Shown here: positions 11,259-23,978 of the stretch, piece after piece
Layout of the letters: every line of letters starts with the position of its first letter
How positions within the stretch are numbered: the stretch's first letter is position 1
NCBI RefSeq assembly: GCF_963678635.1
Contig: NC_087070.1
Coordinates: 4,500,539-4,564,538, forward strand
Source: Symsagittifera roscoffensis
Lineage: Eukaryota; Xenacoelomorpha; Acoela; Convolutidae
DNA: 64,000 nucleotides
Direction: 5' to 3'
The notes under the pieces: generated by a model
What the model was told of the DNA's origin: nothing
Database searches by the model: none
The model's input: only the letters and a program-made list of their open reading frames with translations
Made by a program: the position numbers and the translations under genes

Positions 11259-12680
11259 CATGAATTCTAATTTGAATTCTAATTTGATCAAATTCTGAAA
11301 AAAAGCAAAATGAAAAAACCTCCTTCCATCCCACATTATTAAAACAGCTACTACACAAAAATATCTATAAGTAAATCTCCCGTTTCCAAGGTGTCCGTTT
11401 TAAATGAGTTAATTAAAAACCTAATTGAAAATAAAAAATGAGTTTTCAAAAAGAACTCGAGATTATTTTTGAGTAATTATTCTTTTCAGGTGCCATAGCA
11501 CTGAGGCGTGAAAAAGCGATCATACCAATGCCATTGTTTTTTTCTTCTAAACATCCGAAAAAAATTAACAAACTCAATTCCATTCCTTCTTGAAATAAGC
11601 TTGCAAAATGATTTCCCTGTAATATAGAAGGAACCGGGAAGAGTTGAAAACAGAAAGATAAAAACTGAAGCCCAATTTTCAAAATCCCGGTTCACTGATC
11701 AAAAAATTCATGTGCGTCCAGTTGCGATTACGTCATATTATAATTTACAATATACCAATTTATAAATATGCTGAAAAAGGAATTTTTAATCAAACTGTTG
11801 TAATTTCCATGTACATTTTTGGCAGTAATTCCATCTGTTTCATTTAAATAATTCACTCGTCGAGAGAAATGATAATCCCCCTTTGTGGCGACTAGTTTTT
11901 GCTATCATGATTACAATTTATCTTGAGAAGCACCTTCTCAAACAGAAACCTACAGCTTCTGGTATTTGTATTTCATAGAATTTAAATTGCTGATTAAAAC
12001 TGAAAACGACGAGAACGCTTCCTGATTCTCGGTATGGTACAATACATAAATATCAAATAGTAAAGATAGTAATCTTACCTGGTCAACAAAAAACGAATAC
12101 CAACTGATGACGAATTTCTTAAAATATTTTCTTTTCATGATGCAGTTTTCTTCTGCCCTTTTGACAAAGTTGGCCAATTAGCTTGCTTGTAAACAAAAAT
12201 TGTGCATCATGACACCCCCCCCCCCTCAAAATAGTTACGCTAAAATTTTAGAAAAACATAATTTGAGATCAAGATTTGCAGCTTTTTTTACTGAGAGTTT
12301 AGGGGCCTAGAAAATTGCATCAATAAACCTAAATACCTAAGAAAACTTTGACAATCACATCTCGAAAGAATTTGATACTAACATTTGGCACAATTCGTTC
12401 TAAAAAAGAGGCTGCGCTGTACATAGCACAAATGCTTCAATCACAGTTTTTTTTGCCACAAAAACTTTCAAAAAAGAACATTTTGATCGCTTTCCTGATT
12501 AGCTAGCTACAAGAATAATTTTTCAACTTATTGTAATAACAAGGAAGAAGGAAAACTGGACCTGATTTATTCAATTAAATACAGTTTAGTTAACCTGACA
12601 TTGTAACTTGACCTAAAAATGACAACATTAGAAAATTACATCAGGGTTTGCAGCAAATCTTTAAAGCTTTTTTCCCAAGA
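11259..12680. other. non-coding stretch with one possible minus-strand exon
   Basis: AT-rich. On the minus strand, an open segment ending at 12,079 is followed by a strong donor (GACCAG|GTAAGATT). The upstream acceptor near 12,185 is weak and the ~35-residue translation matches nothing I know. Poly-C at 12,213-12,226 is simple sequence. Confidence 0.35.
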
Positions 12681-12684
12681 CATT

Positions 12685-13130
12685 TTTTTAATTGTCCCGA
12701 CTTTCGGTAAATTGACAGAATATCTATACTCGGAGTCAGTTTTGTTTTACCAGACAAATTTCACTTTTCAACAAGCTGTTTTTGAACGAACTTTTGTCCT
12801 GAGCTCACACATAAGAAAATATTTTTTAACCTCTGATCATTTTTTTGTAGAGTGACGGGTATTTAAAGATTGGCAATTGGGCCGAATTGGGCAATTAACG
12901 CCCGATATATTTCGTGCTTTCAATGCAAAAGAGGAGATATAATCTGTCTAGAAGTCGTTCCGAATTGAATTGATTCAAGCTGTTTGTTGTTTGTTTTTCT
13001 AGTACTTTGGGTAAAGTAGTAATCAATGAAGCAGTACTTGGTGAAAAATGAAGACACTTAAAAAAAGTTGGTTCCATTTCCGAATTTTGTAAACTCTTCC
13101 CTACACGCAATGAAAACATTTCGCTCACAT
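12685..13130 (-). repeat. R1 dispersed repeat, inverted copy
   Basis: Minus orientation. It begins at TTGTCCCGACTTTCGG (12,693), carries the GCAATTAACGCCCGATATA block near 12,890 and ends near GTCGTTCCGAATTGAATTG. It lies head to head with the next, plus-orientation copy. Confidence 0.65.
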
Positions 13131-13179
13131 CAAACCATTAAAAAGACCAAACCGCATACCTCAATTCAAGCTGGAACAA

Positions 13180-13835
13180 ATTCTAAGACCGAAAAGACTG
13201 CTCGTAATACAGAAAGATGTCTTGAACTTTCCGACGATACTTAAGGACCAATTAAAAAACTTTGATTAAAAAATTATCGAAAATTACGTTTTCATCCATT
13301 TTTTATTAATTTTACTCCCCAGAATCTGATGTGAGCTACAAATGGACAGAATAGCTACTTAAGTGACTGTACTGAACATCAGATCAAATGTTGTCCAACA
13401 ATTCAATTTGCAATGAAATAATCCATCAGTTACGCGTGTTTTAAGAACGCAACATATCACGAGTCAAGCGTCCGAAGTTGGCCAGTGTAACAAATATCAA
13501 ACCCCCATAACTTAATAAAAAATGATCACAGTTTACATTCGAGCTCAAGATAACAAGGTTTTTCAGTAGTTTTGAGACGTTTCCGTCAAAAATAATTAAT
13601 TAAAGAGACTAAAATTGACTGAAAAAAAAAGTTTTCCTGTTTGCTTCGAAAATTGGAACGATAAATCTCCGCTAACGCGACCAACATCGCAAAATATTTT
13701 GTGTGTCATTTGTCTGCAAAAGAATGCTTTTTGGCTGATACAAAAAAAATCCGTCAAGACTTGCAAGTTAAGAAGCCAAAACTTGCCTGGAGAAAAAAAC
13801 TGCTCCAAGCACAAATATTTCGTCAATTTTTTCAA
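13180..13835 (+). repeat. R1 dispersed repeat
   Basis: Begins AAAAGACTGCTCGTAATAC, with TCCGACGATACTTAAGG at 13,230. The CCCCATAACTTAATAAAAAATG block lies near 13,502 and the AAACTGCTCCAAGCACAAAT end near 13,798. The overlapping opposite frames of 92-97 codons inside it are repeat-derived. Confidence 0.65.
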
Positions 13836-13844
13836 ACATCGGAG

Positions 13845-14995
13845 CAATAGTTTAAGAACTTGTCGCGGATTCACCTGTTTGTTTGTGTTATCGGCATTTG
13901 TTAGCTGAAATTACGGTTAATTAGTAGAACATTTAAGCGTAACTTTAGACATTCGTTAATGAACTTCTCGATTTTGTTAATTCGTTACTCAATGAATTGT
14001 GCTAAGCTATTTTTTCTTCTTTTCAATTCAGATTTCATCAAGTCTGCTTTTTGAAACTCGTAGACCAGCTAAAAGATTAGCGAAAGATTTTGTTTAACAT
14101 TGAAAAAAAAACGATGAATTTTATAATGTCCATAATTATAAATTAAGGGTTACTCATCCTTTCTAAATCTCACTAGAAGGATAAAAGGAAAAAAGAAAAT
14201 GTTATTTTTTTCAAACGCGAATGCCTCAAAATTAATTTATGTTCTTTTTAGTATTTAGAATACAACTCTTTACTTTTTTTGTATACTTTAGTGTTAGAGA
14301 GAAAACATTCAGCCCGTAGGCTAAGAACTTCAGCAGATAAGATAACAAAAAAAAAGATTGTTAAAACATTTTGTATACACAATTGTTAGGCCTGTGAAAA
14401 AAAAACTTGCAACGTTTTTTGTGAACGTCAAGCTATTTTTTGGTAGTTTAAAAGGCGTCCATCGTTTTAGTTTAATATTGTTGCTGGACTTGTCATTGGA
14501 TTCCAGAGAGAAGGTTACTTGTTTTCAAACTCTGATCTCATTTTTAGCAACATCTTAATTGTCTGTTTGAGCAGCTCCTGATTATTTCAATTAACAAACT
14601 TACAAAACACCTACCGAATGCACGGGCAGTTTTTTTTTGCGGGTTCAGCAACATGCTTTGTTTTCGACCATTTTTACGCTGCGATGCCTTAGCTTTTTTC
14701 CCACAACATTATGTGTTGTCATTTCCGTTTATGTGTTTTGACAACTTTAAAAATTTGTATCAGGATTTCATAGATAAGCATAGACAAGTTTTTCCGTCAA
14801 TAAAAAGCCAACTTTTGTCTTAAAACTCCAAAACAAACAATTTACGAAACAAAAACATTGAAATTTTTTCTGGCGAACTTTCTAATTATACGTAATTAGC
14901 GGTTCAAAAATACTTGGGAGATAATTAAAAATCAACTTTGACGAATCATGTCATATAGCTGCAGACGTGTTGTATGTGGGGTTCAGATATATATT
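13845..14995. other. non-coding stretch
   Basis: AT-rich. I find no exon with good splice signals and no clear repeat. Confidence 0.5.
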
Positions 14996-15335
14996 AACAA
15001 AACTTCTAATTGTTAGCAAAAAACTAACACCATAAGGTTATTGTTTTTTTTAAAGTAAACTCATATGACGAAACAAGTTTTTTGGCCTACAAGTTTCCGG
15101 TATTGTAGTCTGCGATAGTGGACAATTTTTACGCTGCTTATAATTGTTGAAAAATAAAATAGCAAAAAAAAACATTTATAACAAAACTTCAAATTGTTAG
15201 CAAAAAACTAACACCATAAGGTTATTGTTTTTTTTTAAAGTAAACTCATATGACAAAACAAGTTTTTTGGCCTACGAGTTTCCGTTACTGTAGTCCGTGA
15301 TAGTGGATAATTTTTACGCTGCTTATAATTTTTGA
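14996..15335 (+). repeat. tandem duplication, 184-bp unit, two copies
   Basis: AACAAAACTTC, AACTAACACCATAAGGTTA and TTTTTTGGCCTAC recur at an offset of 184 bp (first copy from 14,996, second from 15,180). They differ by only a few substitutions and one indel in the T run. Confidence 0.8.
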
Positions 15336-15799
15336 AGATTTTTGCTTATATCTTGTAACATTCGTAGAGCCTATTTTTGTGAAAACTTGTAATGTTTTAA
15401 GAGAAAATTTCTCAGATAGCGTCAACCTGGGTTGTAACGCCAAAACATCTCTCCTTGTGCGCCTTTTTTGAATCCACCTGATTTTGCTCAAATTTCATTC
15501 ACTGGTAACTAATACTTTTTTTTGCTAGCAAAAACTTAAAATATGGTTTCAATTTTTTTGTGATAATCGTTCAACTGGTGTTCCGCCCGCCCGAATCAAC
15601 CTGAAGCAACTATCGAGTAGTTATTACGGCTTCTGTCCGATTTCAACTTTCTCATAGAAAGCTCACATGGGGTTAAAAACTGATATTAGACGTTAGTTCT
15701 TAGTCTTAGCTCTGAATCCAGAAAAAAAATTCCAAAAATGTTCTCTGTCTGCTGAATAATTTTTCCACCTGTTTCTGTTTTTCTGAAAACTATTTGCTT
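15336..15799. other. non-coding stretch
   Basis: No repeat or exon recognised. A 68-codon minus-strand frame (15,285-15,491) overlaps the tandem copy and is unsupported. Confidence 0.45.
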
Positions 15800-16350
15800 T
15801 TATTGTTCCGACTTTCGATACGAAAGTAATGGAATATTTGTGCTCGGGGTGGGTTTTTTTTTCTTCAGACAAATTTCGACTTTTTAACTAGCCATTTTTG
15901 ACGGAATTTTTAAATATCATTCAAAAGGTATTGTTGTCCTGAGCTTAAATTTGAAAAGATATTTTACCTGTGATCATTTGTCGTAAAGTTATGAGGGTTT
16001 AAAGATTGTCATTTTGGCCATTTTGACCAATTTGGGACAATTAACGCGCGATATAATTCGCGCTATCAACTCGTAAGCGGAGATTTAATCCGTCTTATAA
16101 ATCGTTCCAAATTAGTTGAACGAAGCTTATTTGCCATAATTGATTTGTTATAATGAACAAAATCTCTCTTTTTGTACTTTATGTGGCGTGTGGGGGAATG
16201 ATTTTCATTAAAAAAATTCAAGTTTTAGAAAAAAAAATTTCATTTTATTTTATTTAATTTAATTTTTTTATGTTATTACTGCTGCTCCATAAACCTTAAA
16301 AGGCAGTCGGAACATTCAGGGGTTCGCCCTGATACGAGCAGTCTTGTTCA
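15800..16350 (-). repeat. R1 dispersed repeat, near-complete inverted copy
   Basis: The clearest full-length R1. It runs from ATTGTTCCGACTTTCGATAC (about 15,802), through GACAATTAACGCGCGATATA (16,037), to CCTTAAAAGGCAGTCGGAAC (16,293) and GGGTTCGCCCTGATACGAGC (16,320). Non-coding. Confidence 0.75.
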
Positions 16351-16872
16351 TTTTCAAACTGTATTCGTTGTAAAAATTGTTTATGATCCAAGACTAAGGC
16401 AGATTTTTCGATCTTAACAAACTATCGAAAACTTGGGACAGCTGTGGTACAATCCAATAGTCAGCGAAACAAGAAAATTTTTTGAAAATACTTTCCAAGA
16501 AGGTTCTCTTCCAATGGAGAAACTCATAGAAACAAGACTGCTCGCAAAACCCTCAAAATTTTGACATCTTTTTAAAGTACGGGATCTAGTTTTTGGCTAT
16601 ATATGAAACTTTTCAGAAAAAAGTACATACAATTTTTTTTGTAAATCAACCCACTCTCAAAATCTGTTAACAAATGATAAATTAGGGCTTTTATTAGGCA
16701 GTAGTTGGACCACTTAGCTAGCCTCAAATCAATTTGGAATGATTTAGGTGCAGAATTAATAAGCTGATAATAGACAATTACTTTTGCCTTATAACTCAAA
16801 TTATAAATTGTTGTTCTTAAAACATCTAAAAACTTGAAAATTGGTCAGGATAGAAGTTATATTCTTCAGTTA
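16351..16872. other. non-coding stretch with a short R1-start fragment
   Basis: AACAAGACTGCTCGCAAAAC at 16,532 matches the R1 start. The remainder is AT-rich without supported genes. Confidence 0.4.
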
Positions 16873-17020
16873 ATTGAAGGTTTCCTTAAAAAATAATCCT
16901 ACACGAATACAAAGAGTTGTCAATTTCTTCAAAAGTGGAGCGAAACATTGAAGTTTGCCTTAAAAAATAATCCTACGAGAGCACAAAAGCTCATCAATTT
17001 CTTCAAAATTGGAGCAAAAG
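16873..17020 (+). repeat. tandem duplication, 74-bp unit, two copies
   Basis: CCTTAAAAAATAATCCTAC starts at 16,884 and 16,958. The AATTTCTTCAAAA(G/T)TGGAGC block follows at the same offset in both copies. Confidence 0.75.
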
Positions 17021-17266
17021 TAGTAAAATCTAAGACAAGGAAAGCTGCAGTTGCAGCCATTTTTATGAGCTTTTCTGAGCGTGAATATTTTTAGTTCTCT
17101 AGTTTTGCAAGTTCTATTTCCATTGAAACCTGTCGCAAATTTTCATTACATACTCTGTTGTAAGTGATTATCGCAGACAGAAAAATTGTGCTTTCATTAC
17201 GATAAACAATCAATGCCAACATTTTCTAATTTTAAGAACACTGCTTGTAAACTTTTGGCTTCTTTG

Positions 17267-17464
17267 CTACAAGTTTGCCCTTGGCTCTGCTCGGCAAAAT
17301 GTATGCTCTGTGTGATGTATAAGAAGAGTTCGTAAAATCAATTTGAATGAGACATTTTTTGTTCCAATTTTCGAAGAAAGTGACAATTTATTGGTGCTCT
17401 GTGTCGTTTTATTTTGAGGTTTTATTTTGGAGGTAACATTTTTATTACCGTTGAGCAAAACTTT
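17267..17464 (-). CDS. possible terminal exon, unknown product
   Basis: On the minus strand, GTATTTCAG is followed by a 65-codon open segment ending in TAG. It starts in phase 0, has Asn-X-Ser/Thr sites (NVT, NKT) and no recognisable domain. Its composition is only slightly different from the flanks. It could be joined in phase to the segment at 22,330-22,398, but nothing shows this directly. It may equally be a chance open frame. Confidence 0.2.
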   Translation of the reverse strand, partial: KVLLNGNKNVTSKIKPQNKTTQSTNKLSLSSKIGTKNVSFKLILRTLLIHHTEHTFCRAEPRANL

Positions 17465-19030
17465 CTGAAATACATTTTTCAAAATGGTTTAATTGAGACA
17501 GAACGAATCTGAGAACTTTGGAAAATTTCAAAAAATTTTGAAAAATTTTGTCGCTTTCAGCTCTACAAAACACTTCAACGACCCTATATTCGCTTTAGAT
17601 TGAAAGCCTCCTTCTGCCCCCACCCATTCTAATTGCGCCACTGGCTTTATAACAGAATTGACTTTGACGCGTAATGATGTTTGCTTAACTTCAGAGCTTT
17701 ATTGATAAACTTTTGTGGTTAAGGACGTCAAACTGTGATTTGTTGCGTTTTTCAAATGCTGTTTAATCTTAAGAAACTGGGGCTTCCTAGGATTTTTTGA
17801 CCAGTACATATTGATTACTTGACTTTCAAGCTCCTATTTTTTGATGGATTGTTTTTGTTTTGTAGGTCTATGTCAAACAACAGTTAAAAGCAAGCGTCAT
17901 GTTGTTTGTCGGATCAAAGAATGAATTTGCAATTTAGAAAATTGCAATCGATATGTTTTTTCAAGCTCTCTTTTTGTTGATTTTTCACAAGCACCTAATA
18001 GCAAGTCAAGTCAGTCAAAATCGATATTGTGCTTGGAGAGAAAAAAGAACTTGAGAGAAAAACTCCCTTTTGAAACCGGATAATAAAATAAGAAAAAAAA
18101 CAATTGACAAGAGCTGAGATTACAGTTTGCGATATATATCCTCGCAATCCCGATGGAAAAGCAATAATAACACCCTATTTGAATCAGATCTGAAAAATCT
18201 GAAAGGATGCTTACAAATTTGATAGATCAAAGTATCAATTTTAATTGTTTGGTAATTTTACACTGAATTATAAAAAAAGACAATTGCGAAAAAATTTAAA
18301 AAGACTCGCTTATGTTTGTTTTCAATGTAATTGTTTTCCGAGAAAATGTTTCAATCTATTTTTGTTTTGTTTTCACAAACTTAACAAAAAGACTAAATGC
18401 AACCGCAAACAGAACAGACATCGCAATACTCATTCTATTTTTTGGTAGGGCAAGGTTGCATTTTAAAAAAATCAAAAAAATCGAGTTTTTTTAATTTAAT
18501 TGAGCTAAAGAAGACAAGCAAAATTGTGTTTCGAGCTCTCTTGACATCCGAAAAAAAATTAACTTTAGACATGAATAATCTGCGTCGCTTTTGGCAAATT
18601 ATTCTAAAATCTAACTATCGATTTTTATGCACAAACATTCCACCAAAGTTGGAGAAAGTCGTTATTGCAGGAGCGGGAATGTTGAACTTGAATTAATAAT
18701 GGGTGTTGAGTTTATAAGTCGTCGTCCTTTTTTCCCAGCAGAAACATAAACACCGCTTGTGAAACCCAATATCTACTTTGAATTGCTGCCCATGCGACTC
18801 TAAATATCAATTGCTCTTACACCAATCAAATAGAACTCATTATGCAATTTCTAATCAGAGTCTCAATGTCTACTTACATATTCATGAAGTGTTTTCTAGG
18901 GCGAATTAATGATCACACATTCAGATCAGAAAGGGAATGCTCCGTTTTGAATTAGGAAACCCCTCCCACTTTTGTATACAACGAGGGGTGAACAGCCTAA
19001 ATAATAAGGCTACAGGCGGGGGTTCTGTAA
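17465..19030. other. non-coding stretch
   Basis: AT-rich. Overlapping plus-strand frames at 18,245-18,696 have no splice or family support. Short inverted words AGCCT...AGGCT occur near 18,997. Confidence 0.45.
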
Positions 19031-19039
19031 CCCAAAGCA

Positions 19040-19496
19040 GGGTCTAGGACAACAAGCCGACGGGACTTCAAGCCGAAGGGACTTCAAGCCGAAATTAAAA
19101 CTTTACAAGCACCCCAAAACGCTATTTTATCATCTGTAAAACGTTGCTTTTCTAAAATTTTGGCAAGTTTAGTCCATAATAAGCGTTATTCATGACAATG
19201 CACCACTTGTGATTCGCATCCGTTTATAACATCAGCCGGTTTTTGAAATGCATAAATTATAAACATCAAAAATGCCTTCAACCATGTTTTACATTTCAAC
19301 TTTCCGAAACATCATTTGGAGGCTTAATTTATATCCAAACGCCAATAACTAGTGAAGAAAGATCATAAAATTCAGAAATTCTTCAAAAAAGTTTTCAAAT
19401 TATTCATATTTCACGACTTTATAAGGAAATATTCGGCTTGAAGTCCCTAATTTTACAATTCGGCTTGAAGTCCCGTCGGCTTGATGTCCGGCACCC
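19040..19496 (+). mobile_element. foldback/MULE-like element with perfect 9-bp TSD
   Basis: A 457-bp element flanked by identical CCCAAAGCA at 19,031-19,039 and 19,497-19,505. The left end starts GGGTCTAGGACAACAAGCC. The right end in reverse complement starts GGGTGCCGGACATCAAGCC. Both continue into the motif GGGACTTCAAGCCGAA, present twice on each side in opposite orientation. The interior (~19,105-19,425) is AT-rich and non-coding. Perfect 9-bp duplications and GGG ends fit a non-autonomous Mutator-like or foldback element, and the perfect duplication suggests it is fairly recent. Confidence 0.9.
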
Positions 19497-19505
19497 CCCA
19501 AAGCA

Positions 19506-20789
19506 ATGAAAAAATTCTAAATTAAATTTAAAAGTTCAAACTTCTCAAACATTGGCAAAGCTGATTGCGTTACTTGTTTCTGGGTGAAAAACCCGGACAC
19601 AGGTTCAACTTTAAATAATTTAATTGAGGTGATTGATTATTGTTCACGCTTTACCGCTTAAAGACCACAAGACCATGTTCTGTAAAAAAAATTCAGGATT
19701 ATTTCTTCTAACATAAGTTCAAAGCTGGGACATACTTAGGAGAAATCCTCCCTCCCCATCGATGAAAACATTTATTTGGTACAACTTAACATTATTTAAT
19801 TAAATCATATTTTGGGGTTTTTATTTCTTTTTTTTTTCAGTTTTTTTTTACCCAGTAATGCAAAAACTCAGTGTAGCTCGACCTTAACAAAGGTTTCAAA
19901 TTTTCTTAAAACAATTGATTCAATTGTTTTTTTTTTCACTGTTTACACCTTGACCATGAACGAAATGCGAATAGAAAGCGTTTACTAAGAATTAGTCCAA
20001 AAGGCCGAAATAGCAAGCTTCAAATTTGCTTCAAAATTTTTCTATATTTGAATTTTTGGTATCATGAATTTTTCAAAACAGTTTCCAAATTGCAATCAAC
20101 AACTTTTTTTTCAGATGGTTAACATTTATTAACAGAGCCATTTTGATATATTAATTTTATGAATGCTTTTTCATGAAAATCTGCTGTCCGTTGTCGAATT
20201 GGGAAGTTCTCCTTCTTGTCTTTTTCAAATGTCTGCTTGAAAATCTTTGCATTTAGAACAAAAAAAAACACTTAATCTCAATTTTTCTATATATAGGTTA
20301 AAATCTCATCGGAAGCGTATTACCAAACCGATGCAGAAAAAGTCTGATTTTTTTAACGATGTTAATTATTCGCTCAAAAACAATGGTGAAAAGACCAGCA
20401 ATCACCAAACTTTTTGTACATAAATTCGAAGATAATTTAATGCTTGGTAATTTTATTATTAAGGGTAGATAACTGTGCTAACTCGATAATTTTTATCACT
20501 CTTATAATTAATAGAATCAGTAAAAACGTAGAAAATATATAAAAATGTATTAGAAAGATTTATTTTCATGATTTTCTTTTAAAATTTAAATCAATTTATG
20601 TTAGGGTTTAGTGGGTGTTTATTGTACTTTAGTTTATCCATTCCTAATTCAGATTTTTATGAAAACAATTTATTTGATAAACATTGAACAATGTTTGAAT
20701 TTATTTGTTGTGTATAAATTTTATCAAGGAAAAAATCATTTTTTCTTACAATCAAGCGGAAATAGACCTGGAAAATTCATTGGCTCACT
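19506..20789. other. non-coding stretch
   Basis: AT-rich with several homopolymer runs. The 77-codon frame at 20,611-20,844 runs into the next R1 copy and is not supported. Confidence 0.45.
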
Positions 20790-21600
20790 TCATTGTTCCG
20801 ACTTTTTTTCGAATAAAATGACGCAAAATTTGTGCTCGGGGTGAATTTTTTAATCCGTTGGACGATTTTCGACTTCTATTCTACCATTTTTTGATGGAAT
20901 TTTTAAATATCATTCAAAAGATATTCTTGTACGAGTTCAGATTTAAAAAGTTATTTCAACTGTAAAAGTTTTTCAGAAGTTTTTACGGATTTAAAAATTG
21001 TCAATTTGGCCAAAATCGTTTCAATTTGAATTGGGGCGGCTATTTGGTCTGTGCATTACTTTTTCATATGCGAATTAAATCATTGTTCTGACTTTTCTAG
21101 AAAGTGACGAAAAATATATGCGGTTTTTTTCTTCGGTTTTTCTTCTTCAGACCAAATTAAATATTTTGGAAGAAGTTTCTTGATGAAATCTGAAAACGAT
21201 TGTTGTCCCACGCTCAGATTTATTAATATTTGTTAACTGTGATGGCTCTTTAAAAAGTTATGTTTGTTTAAATTTTGTCATTTTAGCCAATTTGGGATAA
21301 AATATTGCGCAATTTTTTTTCGTGCTATCAACAAATAAGTGGAGATTTAATCCGTCTCAAAAATCGTTTCAAATTGAATTTAGGCATGCTATGTGGTGCG
21401 TTTAAAACTTCATTATATGCAAAATATATCCCTTTGTACATTACAGAGCGTGTCGGGAGATGATTTTGAAAAATAAAAAATCTCAAACATTTTTTCATTT
21501 TTTTGAGACTTTTTTTCCATTTTTTTAAAATTGAACACTCCGTCGTCCTTAACACATTCAGTCGCAACGCTTAAGGCTTTTTTCGGATACGAGCAGTTTT
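20790..21600 (-). repeat. two R1 copies in tandem, inverted
   Basis: The first partial copy begins ATTGTTCCGACTTTTTTTCG (20,792) and breaks off near 21,045. The second begins ATTGTTCTGACTTTTCTAG (about 21,083), carries GCGCAATTTTTTTTCGTGC (21,307), and ends with TCAGTCGCAACGCTTAAGGC and GGATACGAGCAGTTTTGTTC (21,560-21,602). The same two-copy arrangement is seen at 42.5-43.3 kb, so the pair may have moved as a unit. Confidence 0.65.
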
Positions 21601-22329
21601 GTTCAAATATATCGTCATGACTAAGATTGAAGCGTGATGCAAATCATATGTTGGAATCATGGATTTGTACGAACTAAATTGAAATTGGTTACCACGCAGG
21701 GCTTTCTCCTTCATTTGTATGCGATGAGGCTTTGCAAAAAAAATTATCAACCTCAGAGCCTATTTTTGGTAGATAGTTTATGAAGCGTCCAAAAACAAAT
21801 CAGTTGAAAAATTTTCTTCAAAAGGATTGACTTTGTGCAGATTCTAGAATTTTCAAAATTAATCTTTTTTTCTTCATTTTTCTAACGAGTAAACAAGCTC
21901 TTCTACAAAAAAAAGGAAAAAAAAACAAATAGATTTCCCAAAAGCAATGATGCGGTGAATCACATAGGACCCTAAATCGCTATTGGACTGAATTGGCTTT
22001 TGAAATAGTTTTGGCAAGCATACTCTCAACGCACATTTTATGCAGTCAAAAAGACGACGACTTGAAAAACGACTTTTAACATGACGGGTAGTACAAACGT
22101 TCTAGCTCAAATTGGGGCTTGAAGTTCAAAATGTTTCTCAGCAGTTCGCTAAAAACTTTGATTCATTGAGATAATTGCTGAAATAATTGAAAAAAAAATG
22201 ATCTGAGCAAAATAATTAATTATCATCACTTATCTATTAAACTATCAAAAAACAAGGATGAATAATTTTTAATTAGTGCTTATTTATATTAATAATCATA
22301 TTTAACTAGTAGTAATAATGTTGACTTAC
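21601..22329. other. non-coding stretch
   Basis: AT-rich; no supported exon. Confidence 0.45.
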
Positions 22330-22398
22330 CAAGGTGAGAAGGAGGGAAATGCTGAGAAGAAGAGAAAAAGCTGCGTTTGCCGACTGCATTATGGACAT
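22330..22398 (-). CDS. candidate 5' exon encoding a signal peptide
   Basis: On the minus strand an ATG (22,398; another at 22,389) opens 23 codons ending exactly at a consensus donor (ACCTTG|GTAAGTC, phase 0). The translation has a short polar start and then a hydrophobic Leu/Ser-rich run (FSLLLSISLLLTL), as in a secretory signal peptide. The overlapping plus-strand frame of 85 codons has no such support. Alternative reading: the C/T-rich run CTTTTTCTCTTCTTCTCAG is itself an excellent acceptor, which would make the last 22 nt a micro-exon. Downstream exons are not identified. Confidence 0.35.
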
Positions 22399-23978
22399 CG
22401 AAACTATAGGCGAAGATCTAATTAAAAACAAAGTCTCAATTCAGATTGGAGACTTCAAATTCACTTTTTCACGCTCTGCGGATGAGTGTGGATTAGGATG
22501 TTATTTTATTGGTATTGCAATGTGGTTGGGTTTTGTTGATTGCTCAATTTTCTCAGCTCAGACCCGCGGTGTTTTAGCGTGGATTGAATAAAAGTATGGT
22601 GTTGATTAATGTTTGTTGTTTTGCCGGGAGAAGTTGCTGCTGTTTTTGCTGCTAAGTGGTCAACAACTGGAGAAAAATCTATCTGGTATATAAATTAACA
22701 GAGTGGGAACTTCTTTATTGGACTTGGGATAGCTGCAGGTTATCGGGTGTTTTTATCGCTATTTGTCCCTTTCTTTCCAATAGAAATGCGCCTCAAGCTG
22801 TACTGAACTGTGATTTGCCTAAAAAGGCGACCTTTGATTTCTACTCTGGAGTGAAAAAAATGTATTTATTATTTTTTTCATTATACTTTTTTTATCTCAG
22901 ATTATTCTTATGATCACGTGTCATTCCATCGAACTACAAGTGTAGAACATGACCTTAAAAAATGTAGACGAAAAATTTTCTTAAAAACTAGAAATCCACC
23001 CCTTCTCGGGCGGAATCTAGACCGACGCCAGGGGAGTCGATGCAAAATAGATTTGATCACAAGGCAGCCGGTTATTATGCAAGTATCACATTAATTGTCG
23101 ACAGCGGTCATTGTTTGAAGTTTGAATATATATGGAGTAATTGTCTATGATAGTAGAAACAAAGTTTTAGTGTCTAGAAATATAAAGCAGGCATATCTGA
23201 AAAAAATACCGCAAGCAACAAAACTTAAAGTATGACACGAAGAAAAAAAACAGCGATTAGTTAATCTTCCTAAAATTGGCCGTTAAACAACTTAGCCGTT
23301 TGTAGGAACAAAATTATCCATCTACTTAGTAGGTATATTTTGCCAGGTGCTTCTGCGGCAAGCTGTGAAGTTATATTAATGTTGTTGACTCTAAATGGAT
23401 TCATGAATTTTCTGACAAGAATAAACATCTGAACTATCGGTTCGAATCCACGGCTTGAACTGTTTAGAAGTAGCTAGATCTCCAAAAGTCAACAATTGCC
23501 TCAAAACAGACAGTCCACTTTTTGGTGTCAAACCTGGCTATCCTTCATGAAGAGTTTCATTTTTTAAAAATTGGGACGTATGCACGAAGTAATTCCTGAT
23601 ATTGTCGGAGAGTCCAGTTTTCTTGGTGACAATTTTATAAAATGCACATTAAGCAATGACGTTGTTTAATTATACTGTTCATTTGCATTCAGTATAATTT
23701 AGTGGCATTTCAATTTGTTGCATTTTGGTTCCCGACACTGAACGGGATTGTGCAAGTCGATAAAAAAAACGTGAAAGTCTGACAAAAAAAAACAAAAAAA
23801 AAACATTTTTGTTTTTCATTCACCGAAAAACTTATATATTTTTAAACTTGGTTTCAGATTCGACCATATTTTAACATGTCTCCTATCCAAAAAAGGCTGC
23901 ACTTTTCCTCGGGACTGTTATTCTGAACAAAACTATGCAGCGTTTTGACGTTAGTCAATTGAAGTTTTAGTTTTTTTA
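22399..23978. other. non-coding stretch up to the assembly gap
   Basis: No supported exon. If the 22.4-kb exon is a true first exon, its promoter lies here. I see no clear TATA box. Confidence 0.4.

Noticed and set aside
22334-22591. Plus-strand 85-codon frame starting MRRREMLRRREK
   Set aside because: No plus-strand splice support. The opposite strand has a consensus donor and a signal-peptide-like or micro-exon reading at the same place.
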